Shown piece after piece: positions 34,020-45,964 of a stretch of DNA of 50,000 nucleotides. Origin of the DNA: Neocallimastix lanati (nom. inval.). Lineage: Eukaryota > Neocallimastigomycota > Neocallimastigomycetes > Neocallimastigales > Neocallimastigaceae. The stretch spans positions 122,501 to 172,500 of the forward strand of contig JACVTC010000198.1 in NCBI GenBank assembly GCA_016946835.1, given 5' to 3'. Both the position numbers and the translations under genes were made by a program. The notes beneath the pieces were generated by a model, which ran no database searches, was not told where the DNA came from, and saw nothing but the letters and a program-made list of their open reading frames with translations. Numbering within the stretch: the stretch's first letter is position 1; each line of letters opens with the position of its first letter.

Positions 34020-34470
34020 TAATTGGAATGTGTTTAACTAAATATTGCACTATTGCTTCATTTCCATTTAGACATGCTTTAAGCAATGAGATTTCACCAC
34101 GTTTATCTTCCTCATTTACATCTGCACCATGATCAACTAAATATTTTATTACTGCTTCATTTTCCATTTATACATGCTTTATGTTATGGCGTATTACCAT
34201 TCTTATTTTCTTTATTTGTATATGCTCCATGCTCAACTAAATATTTTACTATTGCTTCATTTTCATTTTCACCATGCTCTTAGCAACGGAGTTTTAACAT
34301 GCTAATTCCTTCCTCCATTGATGTTTACTTCATGTTCAACTAAATATTTTATTAAATAAAAATTTGTATCTTTTTTTATGACATTCATTAATTAAATATT
34401 TATCAACATTGTGTGTATATTCAGTATTAGCTGATATTTTATATTTATTAATTTCTTTTTTTTTTTTAAA
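34020..34470 (-). pseudogene. Ankyrin-repeat pseudogene fragment
   Basis: On the minus strand at least three ankyrin repeats can be read across frameshifts and stops. The clearest runs from about 34170 down to 34025: IKYLVDHGADVNEEDKRGE, then LLKACLNGNEAIVQYLVKH. Others show IVKYLVEHGAYTNKENKNGN and KYLVEHEVNING. The N-x-N-G-N and YLVEHGA consensus matches large ankyrin families typical of anaerobic gut fungi. It is sandwiched between LINE relics and was probably a cellular gene destroyed by insertions, or a captured fragment. Confidence 0.8.
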
Positions 34471-34479
34471 TTTAAAGTA

Positions 34480-36365
34480 GATATTACTAATATACTGGTT
34501 AATTTCTCATTCTTGTTGTTTTGGATTTCCAAAATTCCTAAGTGCATTAGAATCTTTCAAGAAATCATTAGGAAAGACATTGACCTGAAGAATCCGACCC
34601 TAGGAATTTTATAATGAGAATGCCAAGCTTTCAATTTTTCATCTGTAGAAGACACTAATTTATTGTTATTATTCTTAATAGGGTGAGAGACCATAAAAGA
34701 TTTATTATTTATTATTGCATTCCTTTTTTACCCATTTCTATGCTTTCCTATCTATCATTTTTAAGAGCTAACGAACATCCAATTTTAATCCAATATAAAT
34801 ATTCTTTTTTTTTTCCTAAATTCGTTACATTTTTTATGAATTGATTCACATAGTCTATTATACATATCAACAATTTTAGCAAATTCATTGGAATTACTTG
34901 TATATTTATAACCCTTAATTTGTTTTTATTTTATATGTTTTTTACTTTTCAAAGAAAATATATTTTGCGGGATATTCTAAATATCGCTTTTCCGATTTCT
35001 GTTGATGATGTAATCGATAAATCCTTAGCAATGGAATTAATAGTATTGATGAAATTTTCATATATACTATCTACTGATAGTTCTTCATTTTCTAATTCTT
35101 CACTAAGAATATCAAATTTATTGTTATCACGAATTTCTTTTTAAAGTTCAAGACACATTTATACCTATCTCACCTAACAATTTTTTTCTTCTTTCGTAAC
35201 AAGAATGATTCATCTGTGATAGTTTTCTTGAAATAAACTAAGAGCCATTTATGATCAGATACAGAAAGATAGTCAACAAAATAAGCACTTGATATTTTAT
35301 CCAGCATATTTGAGTTGACTAACACATGATCCATATCTGATGAATATCTTGAATATCTGCTTCTAATCCATGAATTAGGTGAACCATTAATCGGAAGAAT
35401 AAACCAGTTACCAAGATTTCTGTTGCTTAATTTATCTTGTAATTTAGCGACGCTAATTTTAAAGTCTCCAAGAAGAATAGATGGATGATTAGTGTGATTC
35501 TGAACCCATGTGAAAACTTCAGAGAATGCATATCGGACTTGTAATGAATGCTTCTTAATGAGAATATAGACATTACCTACAGAACACTTAAAGTGATTCC
35601 ATAGTCTATATGTTGTTAAAGAAACAAGATGAATATAGGAGTTATCTTCAAGTACTCTTTAACATGAGACATGATAACCATGATACAAGCTTCTGCAATC
35701 TGGAGTATATGGATCCATTATTTTCTGGAAATATTTGTAGTTGGGTTACTTTATATGGATATCTATCATCTTGGTACCATTATCTGTTTCTTGAAAATAT
35801 AGGAATAATGACTTAAAAATCGTGTTGAAGTACTCAGTACAATCTCATTTTATAAATTTCCATCCGTTCGAATTCCAACTAATGCAAAAAGAAAGCTTTT
35901 CTGTGTTAGAATGTGAAATTGGAATTTGAGAGATAAGATTAGGAATATTGGGAGCATTGAGTTTATGATTGCTATTTATATCATTTACTAAATTAGTTGA
36001 ACTGAGATTTGCTGAATTCGTATTACTGGATGTGTTATTAGATATTAAATTTCGTTTTAAATGCTAAAAAGAAACCTTATGACTCCATTTGGAACATCTT
36101 CAATATGAAATTTTAACTCCTGATATTGCTTTTTCAAATATTTTTATACAAAGTTTGCGTGGTTTAAATTTGGAGTGTATGCTTTTATCCTGAAGAAACT
36201 ATCATTGAATTTAGTAATTCTTTTCACTGATAGGATATTATCCTTGAATTTTTTGCATCCAGAATGAATAAATACCTTCATTTTAGCAGTGGTCCATGAG
36301 TGTACACCACGGATAAAAATTATTAACCTTACGTTGTTAATAGATGTTCCATAACAACGAGAACA
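34480..36365 (-). pseudogene. LINE relic D: N-terminal domain, endonuclease and connector, minus strand
   Basis: Read from 36365 downwards: an N-terminal domain (LIIFIRGVHSW, NILSVKRITKFNDSFFRIK) aligned with LINE A residues 35-105; endonuclease remnants with SWNSNGW (about 35870), LLGDF (about 35465) and SDHK (about 35255); then a connector (VDMYNRLCESIHKKCNEF, YWIKIGCSLALKND, KAWHSHYK) reaching about 34600. Many stops and shifts. It ends before the RT core, so it is a 3'-truncated or deleted remnant. The LINE C connector at 33250-33000 covers the same protein region, so C and D are separate copies. Confidence 0.82.
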
Positions 36366-36969
36366 TGGTGAAATATCTTTTCTATAATGAACAATAAATT
36401 ACAAAATCATAAAAAATGAAAATAATATAAATTAGAAATAAAAAAACTAATAACTAAGAAATATATAGATTAATATAAAATAAAAAAAAAAAAAATAAAT
36501 CTAAAAAAATTAAAAAAAAAAATATAAGAAAATAATGGTAATTTTATCTAATTTTTTTTTTTTTTTCTATCCATTTTTTTTAAAATTTTTATGTAAGCAA
36601 TATTTAAATAAACGTCTTTGTAGAATTGAAATTGTTAATAAATTTTGAATTTTTTTGATTTTCTATTCGAAAAATAAAGTTCTGATTAATGTAATAAGTT
36701 TTTGAAGAATAATCATATATTAACTAAAATGAAAAGGTAAAATAAAATGTTAGTAGTGAAAGACTTTAAAAAGATTCCCATCCGTTATATAAAGTCTTAA
36801 ACACAAGCTTTGGAATGAATCCATCTCCATCATTTCCATTTTACAATAGCTACATAAGTTTAAATAATTCTATAGAAAAATATATATACATAACAATGTT
36901 AAAGTAAAAAGTACAATAGGTTCATTATAATAATGATATGTAGAAACCATATGACCTTTTTAATAATAC
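36366..36969. other. AT-rich spacer between LINE relics
   Basis: Poly-A and poly-T runs; no coding sequence found. May hold the 5' leader of relic D, but no structured 5' end like that of LINE A is visible. Confidence 0.5.
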
Positions 36970-38045
36970 AACTCCAATGTTACTCCATATCCCATTTAAA
37001 ATAATATAAAACCTCAGGTTCACTTTCTACAGTCTTCCGGTATTCCAAATTTTCTCTCTTCGTACGAGAAGCCACTTAAGAAATGATAACCATCAATTAT
37101 CATGAGAATTACAGAAAACTATAATAAGTACACCTGATATTGGCTATATTCCTTTTCCATCCGCCCTCAATAGACCATTCGACCAAAAAAAATTGGTGAT
37201 TAAATATATCCATAACAAACCATTGAGGAGTACTTCTAAGAATTAGATCTTTAGGTTGCCAATTGGTCATGTTGAAGTTATCAACAATAACAGAAAGGTT
37301 ATTCTGGTGACTCTTGAGTCAATTAGCAAAATCATTTTTCATTTTATCTCAAGAGTCTTTTATATTTTTTTGGTGGGGATATAAATGTTTCCTAGTGAAT
37401 ATCTAATACCCTAAAAGGAAACTATATTTACTGAGAGTATATATCTATATTCTAAATTATCATTAGTGAATTGGCAGATATTGTAGATTTCATTATAAAT
37501 GTCACTCATATCAGGGATTTTCATGTCTTCACGTCTCAATACTATTCCATAATAATTGAAATATGAATAGCAATTAGAGAAAGAATTCAGGAATGAATTA
37601 TTACAGAATTCTTAAAAACAAATACAAATAGGAATAAATATTGAATTAAAATGAATATATTTTTCACATTTTTTAGAGTTCCATTCATTAATATTCTAAC
37701 TAATACAGAGGTTAAAATATTGAGTATTCAAGAAGGAATTAGTATACAGAAGACTATCAGAAATAAGAATAATAACCTGATTTTATTATAATTTATACTA
37801 CTAAATATGTGAATCCATGAAGTAATCTTCCAATTTATTCTTTTAGCAAAGTTATTCTTTTGTAATCATTATAATAACTTTCAAATAATTCATTTTTTAT
37901 TATCATAGTTAAATCTTAAGATGAAGTACTTTTCAATATTAATATAGTAGTGTTTTTTAACAATTTAATATTTTCAGTCCACCATTCAAGGTCATGAATG
38001 AAAATTAAAGCAATTTTTTCAGACCTCAACGTATAGTGAACATTT
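36970..38045 (-). pseudogene. LINE relic E: divergent N-terminal domain and endonuclease, minus strand
   Basis: On the minus strand, about 38030 reads ALIFIHDLEWWTENIKLLKN, the counterpart of the LINE A FIRGLRSW region. About 37450-37380 reads YILSVNIVSFWGIRYSLGNIY, matching family B YIISVNITSFWNQKCTIGNIY; VDNFNM near 37280 corresponds to VGDFNM with the catalytic Gly-Asp damaged. Further downstream only weak similarity remains. It is the most decayed LINE copy here, from a lineage closer to B in the endonuclease. Confidence 0.7.
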
Positions 38046-39402
38046 CAATATAAAAACTATATTATTTTAATAAAATATAATTATAAATATATAATAAAAA
38101 AAATTAGTAAATGAAGTAAAAAAAAAATAATAATAATAATATATTCACTTTGGTCTTTTCTTTATATTAGTTTTATTTCATGAGGGTTTTCAACCTAATG
38201 AAATAAAAAAAAAAAATTTAAATTGCTAGTGAATAGTTTTAGTTGTAGAATTTTTGTATAAAATTGAGTTTTAATTTTTTATAGTTGTCTCATGATATCT
38301 GATTGAAAATACTTAATCATATAATTATTGGTGAAAAAATGATAAAGAAAAAAATTTTTTTATAAAAAAGTGGAAAGAATATTAAAGAATATTATAAATA
38401 TTAAAAGTATATTAAAAATTTTAATAAAAAAATACATTTAGATGGAATGAATTAATTTCTCAGAAATACAAAAATGTACCATAATTACTTATTCATCTAA
38501 AAAATAAAAAAAAAAATAAATTAATAACTTTGATAAATAATATCGATTACTACAATTTTATAAATAATTGTATCAAACATTCATCACGGTACCACCATAA
38601 TTAAAATGTCCCTCCCTTCCGAGAATAAAATTGTTGAATATCTTCATTTATTCTTTTTCTTATATAACCATATACCATTTAATTTTCTTTATCTTGTTTA
38701 ATTTTTTCTTTCTTTCTTTCTTTCATATGTTTTAGTGCTTTTATAATAGACAGATTATAGAATTAATTATTATTATTAATTTATTTTCTACAAGTGTACT
38801 TCTTTTTGTTATTATTTTTTTTATACATTTTTAGTTATCTTATTTCAAATATTTTATTTTTTATTTTAAATATTTTATTTTTTATTTTTTATTATTTTAT
38901 TTTTTATTATTACATTTTTTTTATTTGTACTTTTTTATTCATTTTAATTATATTTATATATAATATAATATAATATAATATTATTATTTTATGTATTTTA
39001 TATTATTTCATTTTAATTAATATTCATTTTTTTTAAAAAAAAAAAAAAAAAAAAAAAGATTAAAAATTTTAGCAATTAAATTTTTTTCATTATATTTAAA
39101 AATAAAATTGCTATTATTTTTATATAAATAAATATTATTTGTATCTAGATTAAATTACTATATAAATATATATATTTTTATAATTCATATATATATATAT
39201 TATATAATTATTTTTATTATATATTCTAATTAAAATATTAAAATATATATGTTTTTGAATTATATATAATAAAAAAAATAATTAAAGAGTACTATTTTAG
39301 TTCTTTTTATTCTTTATATAAATATATATTTATATTTTTTCATCAATATTTAAAGAAAATTTTTATAAATAAGAATTTAATAAATTAATAAATTAATTAT
39401 AT
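38046..39402. other. AT-rich 3' flank of the second secreted-protein gene
   Basis: No gene visible. A small GC-richer patch (GGTACCACCATAATT, CCCTCCCTTCC near 38587-38622) has no recognisable identity. TTTATTTTTTATT-type repeats lie at 38850-38930, and poly-A at 39035-39057. Confidence 0.55.
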
Positions 39403-41892
39403 TTAATTCCAAATCTTAGCACATTGAGATTGAATTGCATTACATTCTTGAGATTGACTTTCACTGAATGGCTTAGACCAACATTCTCTTGCTTCAGCAT
39501 AACACTGTTCAGACATTTTGGTCTTACAATCCCAGTCATTATTATCACAGCTAAAGTAATCATTGCTTCCAGAGCTTTGATTTTGAGTTGGTTGGGAATT
39601 AGTTGTCTTAGTAGTAGATTTTGGAAGAGTCTTAGTACTAACAGTAGATTTTGGAAGAGTCTTAGTACTGACAGTAGATTTTGGAAGAGTCTTAGTACTG
39701 ACAGTAGATTTTGGAAGAGTCTTAGTACTGACAGTAGACTTTGGAAGAGTCTTAGTAGCAACAGTAGAAGACTTTGGAAGAGTCTTAGTGGCTACAGTAG
39801 AAGACTTTGGAAGAGTCTTAGTAACTACAGTAGAAGACTTTGGAAGAGTCTTAGTAGCAACAGTAGAAGATTTTGGAAGAGTCTTAGTAGCAACAGTAGA
39901 AGATTTTGGAAGAGTCTTAGTGGCTACAGTAGAAGACTTTGGAAGAGTCTTAGTGGCTACAGTAGAAGACTTTGGAAGAGTCTTAGTAGCAACAGTTGAA
40001 GACTTTGGAAGAGTCTTAGTAGCAACAGTTGAAGACTTTGGAAGAGTCTTAGTGGCTACAGTAGAAGACTTTGGAAGAGTCTTAGTGGCTACAGTAGAAG
40101 ACTTTGGAAGAGTTTTAGTGGCTACAGTAGAAGACTTTGGAAGAGTCTTAGTAGCAACAGTAGAAGACTTTGGAAGAGTCTTAGTAACTACAGTAGAAGA
40201 CTTTGGAAGAGTCTTAGTGGCTACAGTTGAAGACTTTGGAAGAGTCTTAGTGGCTACAGTAGAAGATTTTGGAAGAGTCTTAGTGGCAACAGTAGAAGAT
40301 TTTGGAAGAGTCTTAGTGGCTACAGTAGAAGATTTTGGAAGAGTCTTAGTAGCAACAGTTGAAGACTTTGGAAGAGTCTTAGTAGCAACAGTTGAAGACT
40401 TTGGAAGAGTCTTAGTAACTACAGTAGAAGACTTTGGAAGAGTCTTAGTAGCAACAGTTGAAGACTTTGGAAGAGTCTTAGTGGCAACAGTTGAAGACTT
40501 TGGAAGAGTCTTAGTAACTACAGTAGAAGACTTTGGAAGAGTCTTAGTGGCTACAGTAGAAGACTTTGGAAGAGTCTTAGTAGCAACAGTAGAAGATTTT
40601 GGAAGAGTCTTAGTGGCAACAGTAGAAGACTTTGGAAGAGTCTTAGTGGCTACAGTAGAAGACTTTGGAAGAGTTTTAGTGGCTACAGTAGAAGACTTTG
40701 GAAGAGTCTTAGTAGCAACAGTAGAAGATTTTGGAAGAGTCTTAGTAGCAACAGTAGAAGACTTTGGAAGAGTCTTAGTGGCTACAGTAGAAGACTTTGG
40801 AAGAGTCTTAGTGGCTACAGTAGAAGACTTTGGAAGAGTCTTAGTAGCAACAGTAGAAGACTTTGGAAGAGTCTTAGTAGCAACAGTAGAAGATTTTGGA
40901 AGAGTCTTAGTGGCAACAGTAGAAGACTTTGGAAGAGTCTTAGTGGCTACAGTAGAAGACTTTGGAAGAGTTTTAGTGGCTACAGTAGAAGACTTTGGAA
41001 GAGTCTTAGTAGCAACAGTAGAAGATTTTGGAAGAGTCTTAGTAGCAACAGTAGAAGACTTTGGAAGAGTCTTAGTGGCTACAGTAGAAGATTTTGGAAG
41101 AGTCTTAGTAGCAACAGTTGAAGACTTTGGAAGAGTCTTAGTAGCAACAGTAGAAGATTTTGGAAGAGTCTTAGTGGCTACAGTTGAAGATTTTGGAAGA
41201 GTCTTAGTAGCAACAGTTGAAGACTTTGGAAGAGTCTTAGTAGCAACAGTAGAAGACTTTGGAAGAGTCTTAGTGGCTACAGTTGAAGACTTTGGAAGAG
41301 TCTTAGTAGCAACAGTTGAAGACTTTGGAAGAGTCTTAGTAGCAACAGTTGAAGATTTTGGAAGAGTCTTAGTGGCAACAGTTGAAGACTTTGGAAGAGT
41401 CTTAGTGGCAACAGTAGAAGATTTTGGAAGAGTCTTAGTGGCTACAGTAGAAGACTTTGGAAGAGTTTTAGTGGCAACAGTAGAAGACTTTGGAAGAGTC
41501 TTAGTGGCAACAGTTGAAGATTTTGGAAGAGTCTTAGTGGCTACAGTAGAAGATTTTGGAAGAGTCTTAGTACTGACAGTAGACTTTGGAAGAGTTTTAG
41601 TACTGACAGTAGACTTTGGAAGAGTTTTAGCAGCAGTAGTAGAAGTAACAACTTGAACTGGATTACCAGTGTAAGACCAAATTTCACTACATTGACTATT
41701 TATAGCATTACATTCTTGTTGAACTGATTCACTGTATGGTCTTTGCCAACATTCATTGGCAGCTTGTTGACATTTTGAAGATTGTTCTTGTTTACAAGAA
41801 TAATCATCACTTTTACAAACAAGGTATGGATTAGCTGCTTTACTCAATCCAACAAGTAATAATAAAGCAGAACTAAAAATTACAGATTTCAT
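39403..41892 (-). CDS. Secreted repeat-stalk protein, paralogue with 11-residue repeat
   Basis: An 829-residue, intron-free protein. Signal peptide 1-19 (ends GLSKA, then ANPYLVC). The N-terminal six-Cys module (C26, C33, C41, C48, C61, C68) and C-terminal module (C782, C789, C797, C804, C817, C824) have the same C-x6-C-x7-C-x6-C-x12-C-x6-C spacing as the gene at 13122, with WQRPYSE or WSKPFSE after the fourth Cys and IW after the sixth. Between them lie about 55 copies of KTLPKSSTVAT, flanked by 10-residue KTLPKSTVST units at both ends. The stalk is basic and Thr/Ser-rich, so extracellular and probably O-glycosylated. No enzyme motif, membrane helix or GPI signal. The conserved ends and unrelated stalk repeats argue that the caps carry the specific function; what they bind is unknown. 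Confidence 0.88.
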   Translation of the reverse strand: MKSVIFSSALLLLVGLSKAANPYLVCKSDDYSCKQEQSSKCQQAANECWQRPYSESVQQECNAINSQCSEIWSYTGNPVQVVTSTTAAKTLPKSTVSTKTLPKSTVSTKTLPKSSTVATKTLPKSSTVATKTLPKSSTVATKTLPKSSTVATKTLPKSSTVATKTLPKSSTVATKTLPKSSTVATKTLPKSSTVATKTLPKSSTVATKTLPKSSTVATKTLPKSSTVATKTLPKSSTVATKTLPKSSTVATKTLPKSSTVATKTLPKSSTVATKTLPKSSTVATKTLPKSSTVATKTLPKSSTVATKTLPKSSTVATKTLPKSSTVATKTLPKSSTVATKTLPKSSTVATKTLPKSSTVATKTLPKSSTVATKTLPKSSTVATKTLPKSSTVATKTLPKSSTVATKTLPKSSTVATKTLPKSSTVATKTLPKSSTVATKTLPKSSTVATKTLPKSSTVVTKTLPKSSTVATKTLPKSSTVATKTLPKSSTVVTKTLPKSSTVATKTLPKSSTVATKTLPKSSTVATKTLPKSSTVATKTLPKSSTVATKTLPKSSTVATKTLPKSSTVVTKTLPKSSTVATKTLPKSSTVATKTLPKSSTVATKTLPKSSTVATKTLPKSSTVATKTLPKSSTVATKTLPKSSTVATKTLPKSSTVATKTLPKSSTVATKTLPKSSTVATKTLPKSSTVVTKTLPKSSTVATKTLPKSSTVATKTLPKSTVSTKTLPKSTVSTKTLPKSTVSTKTLPKSTVSTKTLPKSTTKTTNSQPTQNQSSGSNDYFSCDNNDWDCKTKMSEQCYAEARECWSKPFSESQSQECNAIQSQCAKIWN
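39610..41632 (-). repeat. 33-bp coding minisatellite with 30-bp edge units
   Basis: The core is about 55 units of 33 bp with silent and Ala/Val variants (GCA, GCC or ACT/AAC context giving VAT or VVT). At the C-terminal edge about five 30-bp units and at the N-terminal edge two 30-bp units encode KTLPKSTVST, lacking one Ser codon. The shared KTLP-K-ST core links it to the 30-bp repeat of the first gene. Confidence 0.95.
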
Positions 41893-42320
41893 TTTAAAAA
41901 TTTCTTTAAATTAATAAAATTTATGATAATTGTTTTTTATAGTCAATTTATTGAAATTAAATTTGTTATTATACAAGTTATTAAATTATTAATTCTATTT
42001 TTTTTTTTTTTAATTTTATTAATACTGTTAATTAATTTAAATTCACCAGACTAGCTGTGTGTACTTATATTAATTTTTAGTAATAACTTAAATTCTTATT
42101 TTTATTATATATATATATATATATATTTTTATTTTATTCTTATTTTATTTAGAGATATTTTCCTTTCCTTTTATATTCTTTTTTTTTCTATAATTATTAT
42201 TATTATTGTTATTATTATTTATTATTATTATTATTTTTATTATTATTTGATCTACTTAATAAATAGAAATTAATTTATAATTAAATATTGATAAATTTTA
42301 AATATTAAAATATATTAAAT
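41893..42320. other. Upstream region of the second secreted-protein gene
   Basis: AT-rich leader; AAATTTCTTTAAATTAATAAA-type sequence directly upstream of the start, (AT)n near 42106-42125 and ATT repeats near 42200-42245. No definable promoter motif. Confidence 0.45.
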
Positions 42321-42472
42321 AAAAAAATTTTTATAAATTATATTAAATATTATTAAATAAAAAAATTTTTATAAATTATATTAAATATTATTAAATAAAA
42401 AAATTTTTATAAATTATATTAAATATTATTAAATAAAAAAATTTTTATAAATTATATTAAATATTATTAAAC
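42321..42472. repeat. 38-bp tandem repeat, four copies
   Basis: AAATTTTTATAAATTATATT followed by AAATATTATTAAATAAAAA repeats with a strict 38-bp period; landmark TTTTT starts at 42328, 42366, 42404 and 42442. Copies are almost identical, so expansion is recent. Confidence 0.9.
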
Positions 42473-42975
42473 AAAAATAGTAAAACAAAATGATTAAAAA
42501 AATTATTTAATATATATTTAATATAATCAAAAACTTTATTTAACATTATTTTTTAAAATTTGTAAATATCATTTTACTTTTGAAAAGAAAAAGGGATAGA
42601 TTCTAAAATATGAATTATGAAAAAATAAAAATATTAATGTTTTAAATAAATTTGTGAAATGATAATAATTTCAGAAAAAAAAGTATAAAATTAAAAAATA
42701 AAATTAAAAATAAAATTAAAACTAAAATAAAATAAAAATAAATATAAATTTTATTTTTTAATTTTTATTCATAATTATATGTTTATCATTTGTTTAAATA
42801 ATATATGCTTAACAATAAAATGTAATAAATTATTAATATTGTTAATATATTTTTTATGTTTATTGATAATTAGGAAAAAAAAAAATTCCAAGATTCCAAG
42901 AAATTATTAAAACATTTCTATGGTAGTTCATTCATTTTGTCTATTTTCTATATTTTTTTCTATTGGCATTTCTTA

Positions 42976-43019
<44 letters not shown>

Positions 43020-44390
43020 TCTAAAAGTATAACTTAAATTTTTATTATTTTTTTTTAAAAAAAAATAATTATTCCTTTTTAATTTATATTTTTAATTTGT
43101 CTTTTACTATATTTTTTTTTTCATGAATTTATAGATATTATTGTTGTTATTTATAATTGAGATGAGAATTTTACTATATTATTCATATTATTTTCCATAT
43201 AAACAAAAAATAATGTATAAATAAAGTTAAATAAAATTAAACTTTTTATTATCTTTGAATTTTGACTATTATGACTTTTTAATATTTTAATCATATATTA
43301 AAAGGCATAAAAATTAAATGGCTTTTTAATTAATTTTGATATTATACAAACTATAATGTTAATATATGTCATGAATAACACAATGCATGATTTAATATGT
43401 TTTATAGTTCATTTAATTATCCATATTAATATCCATATTAATATATATAGAATTGTAGACTGTAGTACAATTTAAAAAATGATTGACTATTTATAGTAAT
43501 GAATAAAAAAATTTATATAATTTAAACTTTTTTTCAATGAAGATAATGATTTCAATATCATGATTTTAATATTTATCTAAAACAATTATATTAATAGAAA
43601 CAAAGAATTAATAAAAAGAAAAGAAAAAAAAAAAAAGAATGTTATCATAAAAAAGCATGAAATTTCATATAATCATATAACTGAGTAAAAAAAAGAAAAT
43701 AAAAATTATAATTATTAAAATTTAACAATATATTTATAATTTTAAAATATTGATTTTTAAAAATATGTAAAAAAGTCTTTTTTTTTTTTTTTTTGTTTTT
43801 TTGATGTTGTTATCATTAAATTTTTATAATAAACAAATGATAAAATATTTAGAAGGCAAAATTAATAAATATATATAATGAAATTAATTTTTAATTTTTA
43901 ATCTTTTCATTTTTATTGCTTTTTAGTACAAATATGACTCATTTTTATTTTTTTTTTTTTTACTTTTTTTTTAAAAAAAAATATTTCATTGATATAATAA
44001 TAATATATACAATTAAAAGTATTACATCTGGCGTTTTTATTTTTTCATATTAGTTTTTTCTCTAAAATATATATATATATTAAATAATATTATATGATAT
44101 TATTTAACATATAAATTTATTTAACATTTTATATAAAAAAAAATATGTTTAAATATTAAATATGGAAATTCTATATTTATAATAATTTTGATAAAATCAG
44201 GGATCATATTATTTTTAATTGTTTTATAATAATTTCTTGTAGAATTTTTTTATTATTAATTAAAGTTTAAAAATACATAATTTAGCATTATTCTCATAAT
44301 TACATCAATACACAAAAAAAAAAATTTTTTATTTTTAAAGTCATTTTTAGTATAAAATTAAATTTTTATATTCTATTAATAAAACTCATA
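42473..44390. other. AT-rich desert
   Basis: No gene supportable. Poly-A of about 38 bases at 42979-43017; several smaller homopolymers. Confidence 0.55.
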
Positions 44391-44544
44391 ATTAATTAAT
44401 ATTATTAATGAATTTTATCTTAATATATTAATTATGAGTATTTCATTACACAAAATGAAACCTTTATCATATTTATCATATTTTAATAGAAACAAAAATG
44501 TAATTATTGATATCCTTATAATTCATATTAAAATTATGAGTTTT
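44391..44544. mobile_element. Small MITE-like element, 13-bp perfect inverted ends
   Basis: AAAACTCATAATT at 44391-44403 is exactly inverted as AATTATGAGTTTT at 44532-44544; a further ATTAATTATGAGT at 44427-44439 pairs with the left end too. The 154-bp body is non-coding. In such AT-rich DNA a 13-bp match with internal CTC/GAG is unlikely to be chance, but no target-site duplication is clear. Confidence 0.4.
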
Positions 44545-45391
44545 ACTGTTATACATTCAAACTTTTTAAAAACTCTACAATATTAATTATTATCAAAATA
44601 ATAAATTAAAAAATATTACAGTGTCAATTTTTTCATGATAAATAGAATTTTTAATTTATAATTTAATTAATAATTATAGTTATTAATATAATCATTATTA
44701 TTATAATATTGTAAGAAATTTTTTAAAAATTTTTTTTAATTTATTCTTATTCTTATTAATATTTCTTTTTTTTTTTTTTATTTTCTATTTTTATTAAATT
44801 TACTTTATTTTTATTCCGTTTTTTTGTATTTTTTTTTTTATATTTATTATATCTATTTTTAAATTAATTTTTGATTTTTATTCTTTATTAATATACATTT
44901 TAATTATTATTTAAAACTATTAAATTTTATATTTAAATAAAAATAATTCAGTTTATTATAATTTATATAAAAATAGTTTAGTTTAAATATCAAATGAATG
45001 ATATTTAGCATAGATTTCAATATAGAGTGTATAAATTATAGATTTATTATATATATATATAATATTTATTCATAAATGTGTTTTATAAATTTAAAATATT
45101 TTATTTTCAAAAAAAAAAAAATAAAAAAAATAAAGTAAAAAAGGAATTAAAAAAAATAAAAAAATAAAAGGGAAATTTTTATTTCCTTTGGAAATAATAA
45201 TTAATTATCTTTTATAAATATATATCAAATTAATATAAATAAGCTAGAATAGTATTCTTCAAATATTATAATAATAATTAATAATAATTAATAATAATTA
45301 TTTTAATGTTAAATAAATATTTTCTAATATTTTCTAATCATCATTTTATAATATTTGTAAAATATATGTTTAATATTATCTTTTCACAATC

Positions 45392-45497
45392 TTAATATAC
45401 TTTCTTAAAATTTAATTTACTAATATTATATCTATTATATATTTATAGTATATATATATATAATATTAGTAAATTAAATTTTAAGAAAGTATATTAA
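45392..45497. repeat. Perfect 40-bp inverted repeat with 26-nt loop
   Basis: 45392-45431 is the exact reverse complement of 45458-45497, including TACTTTCTTAAAATTTAATT on the left and AAATTTTAAGAAAGTA on the right. The loop is A/T. Perfect identity over 40 bp implies recent origin or ongoing conversion. Confidence 0.92.
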
Positions 45498-45964
45498 ATT
45501 TCAATTATCATAATTTACAAATTATTATTTAATATTAATTGTATATTTATTTATCATAATTTTAATTACATGTCTTTTTAAGATTACTATATAAGCTAAT
45601 TTAAATAATATCACAATTATTATTCATTAATAATTTTTAATACCTTCATATTATGATCATTTTCTATAAAATGAAATAAAATATAAACTCAGAATATTTA
45701 TAATAAAAACAATAATTAAATTGGATTATTTTTTATGTAAAGATTTTGAGTATTTCATATATCATATTATTATTGAAAATAGAACAAATAAATAACCATA
45801 AATTTATATATAATATTTAAAAAAAAAAAAAAACGTATATATATATATATAAATTAGCACTGAGACTACAATATATATATATATTTTTGATTTTTATTAT
45901 TATTATTTTTTTTAGACTTTCAATTATTTAAAACACTAAAATTAAAATATATAAATATTAATAT

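Noticed and set aside
34920-35144. Plus-strand frame of 74 codons in the LINE D area
   Set aside because: Antisense of the minus-strand LINE connector and endonuclease relic.
39788-41656. Plus-strand 622-codon frame opposite the 33-bp array
   Set aside because: Same artefact: reverse reading of a stop-free repeat. The minus strand carries the signal peptide and both cysteine modules.
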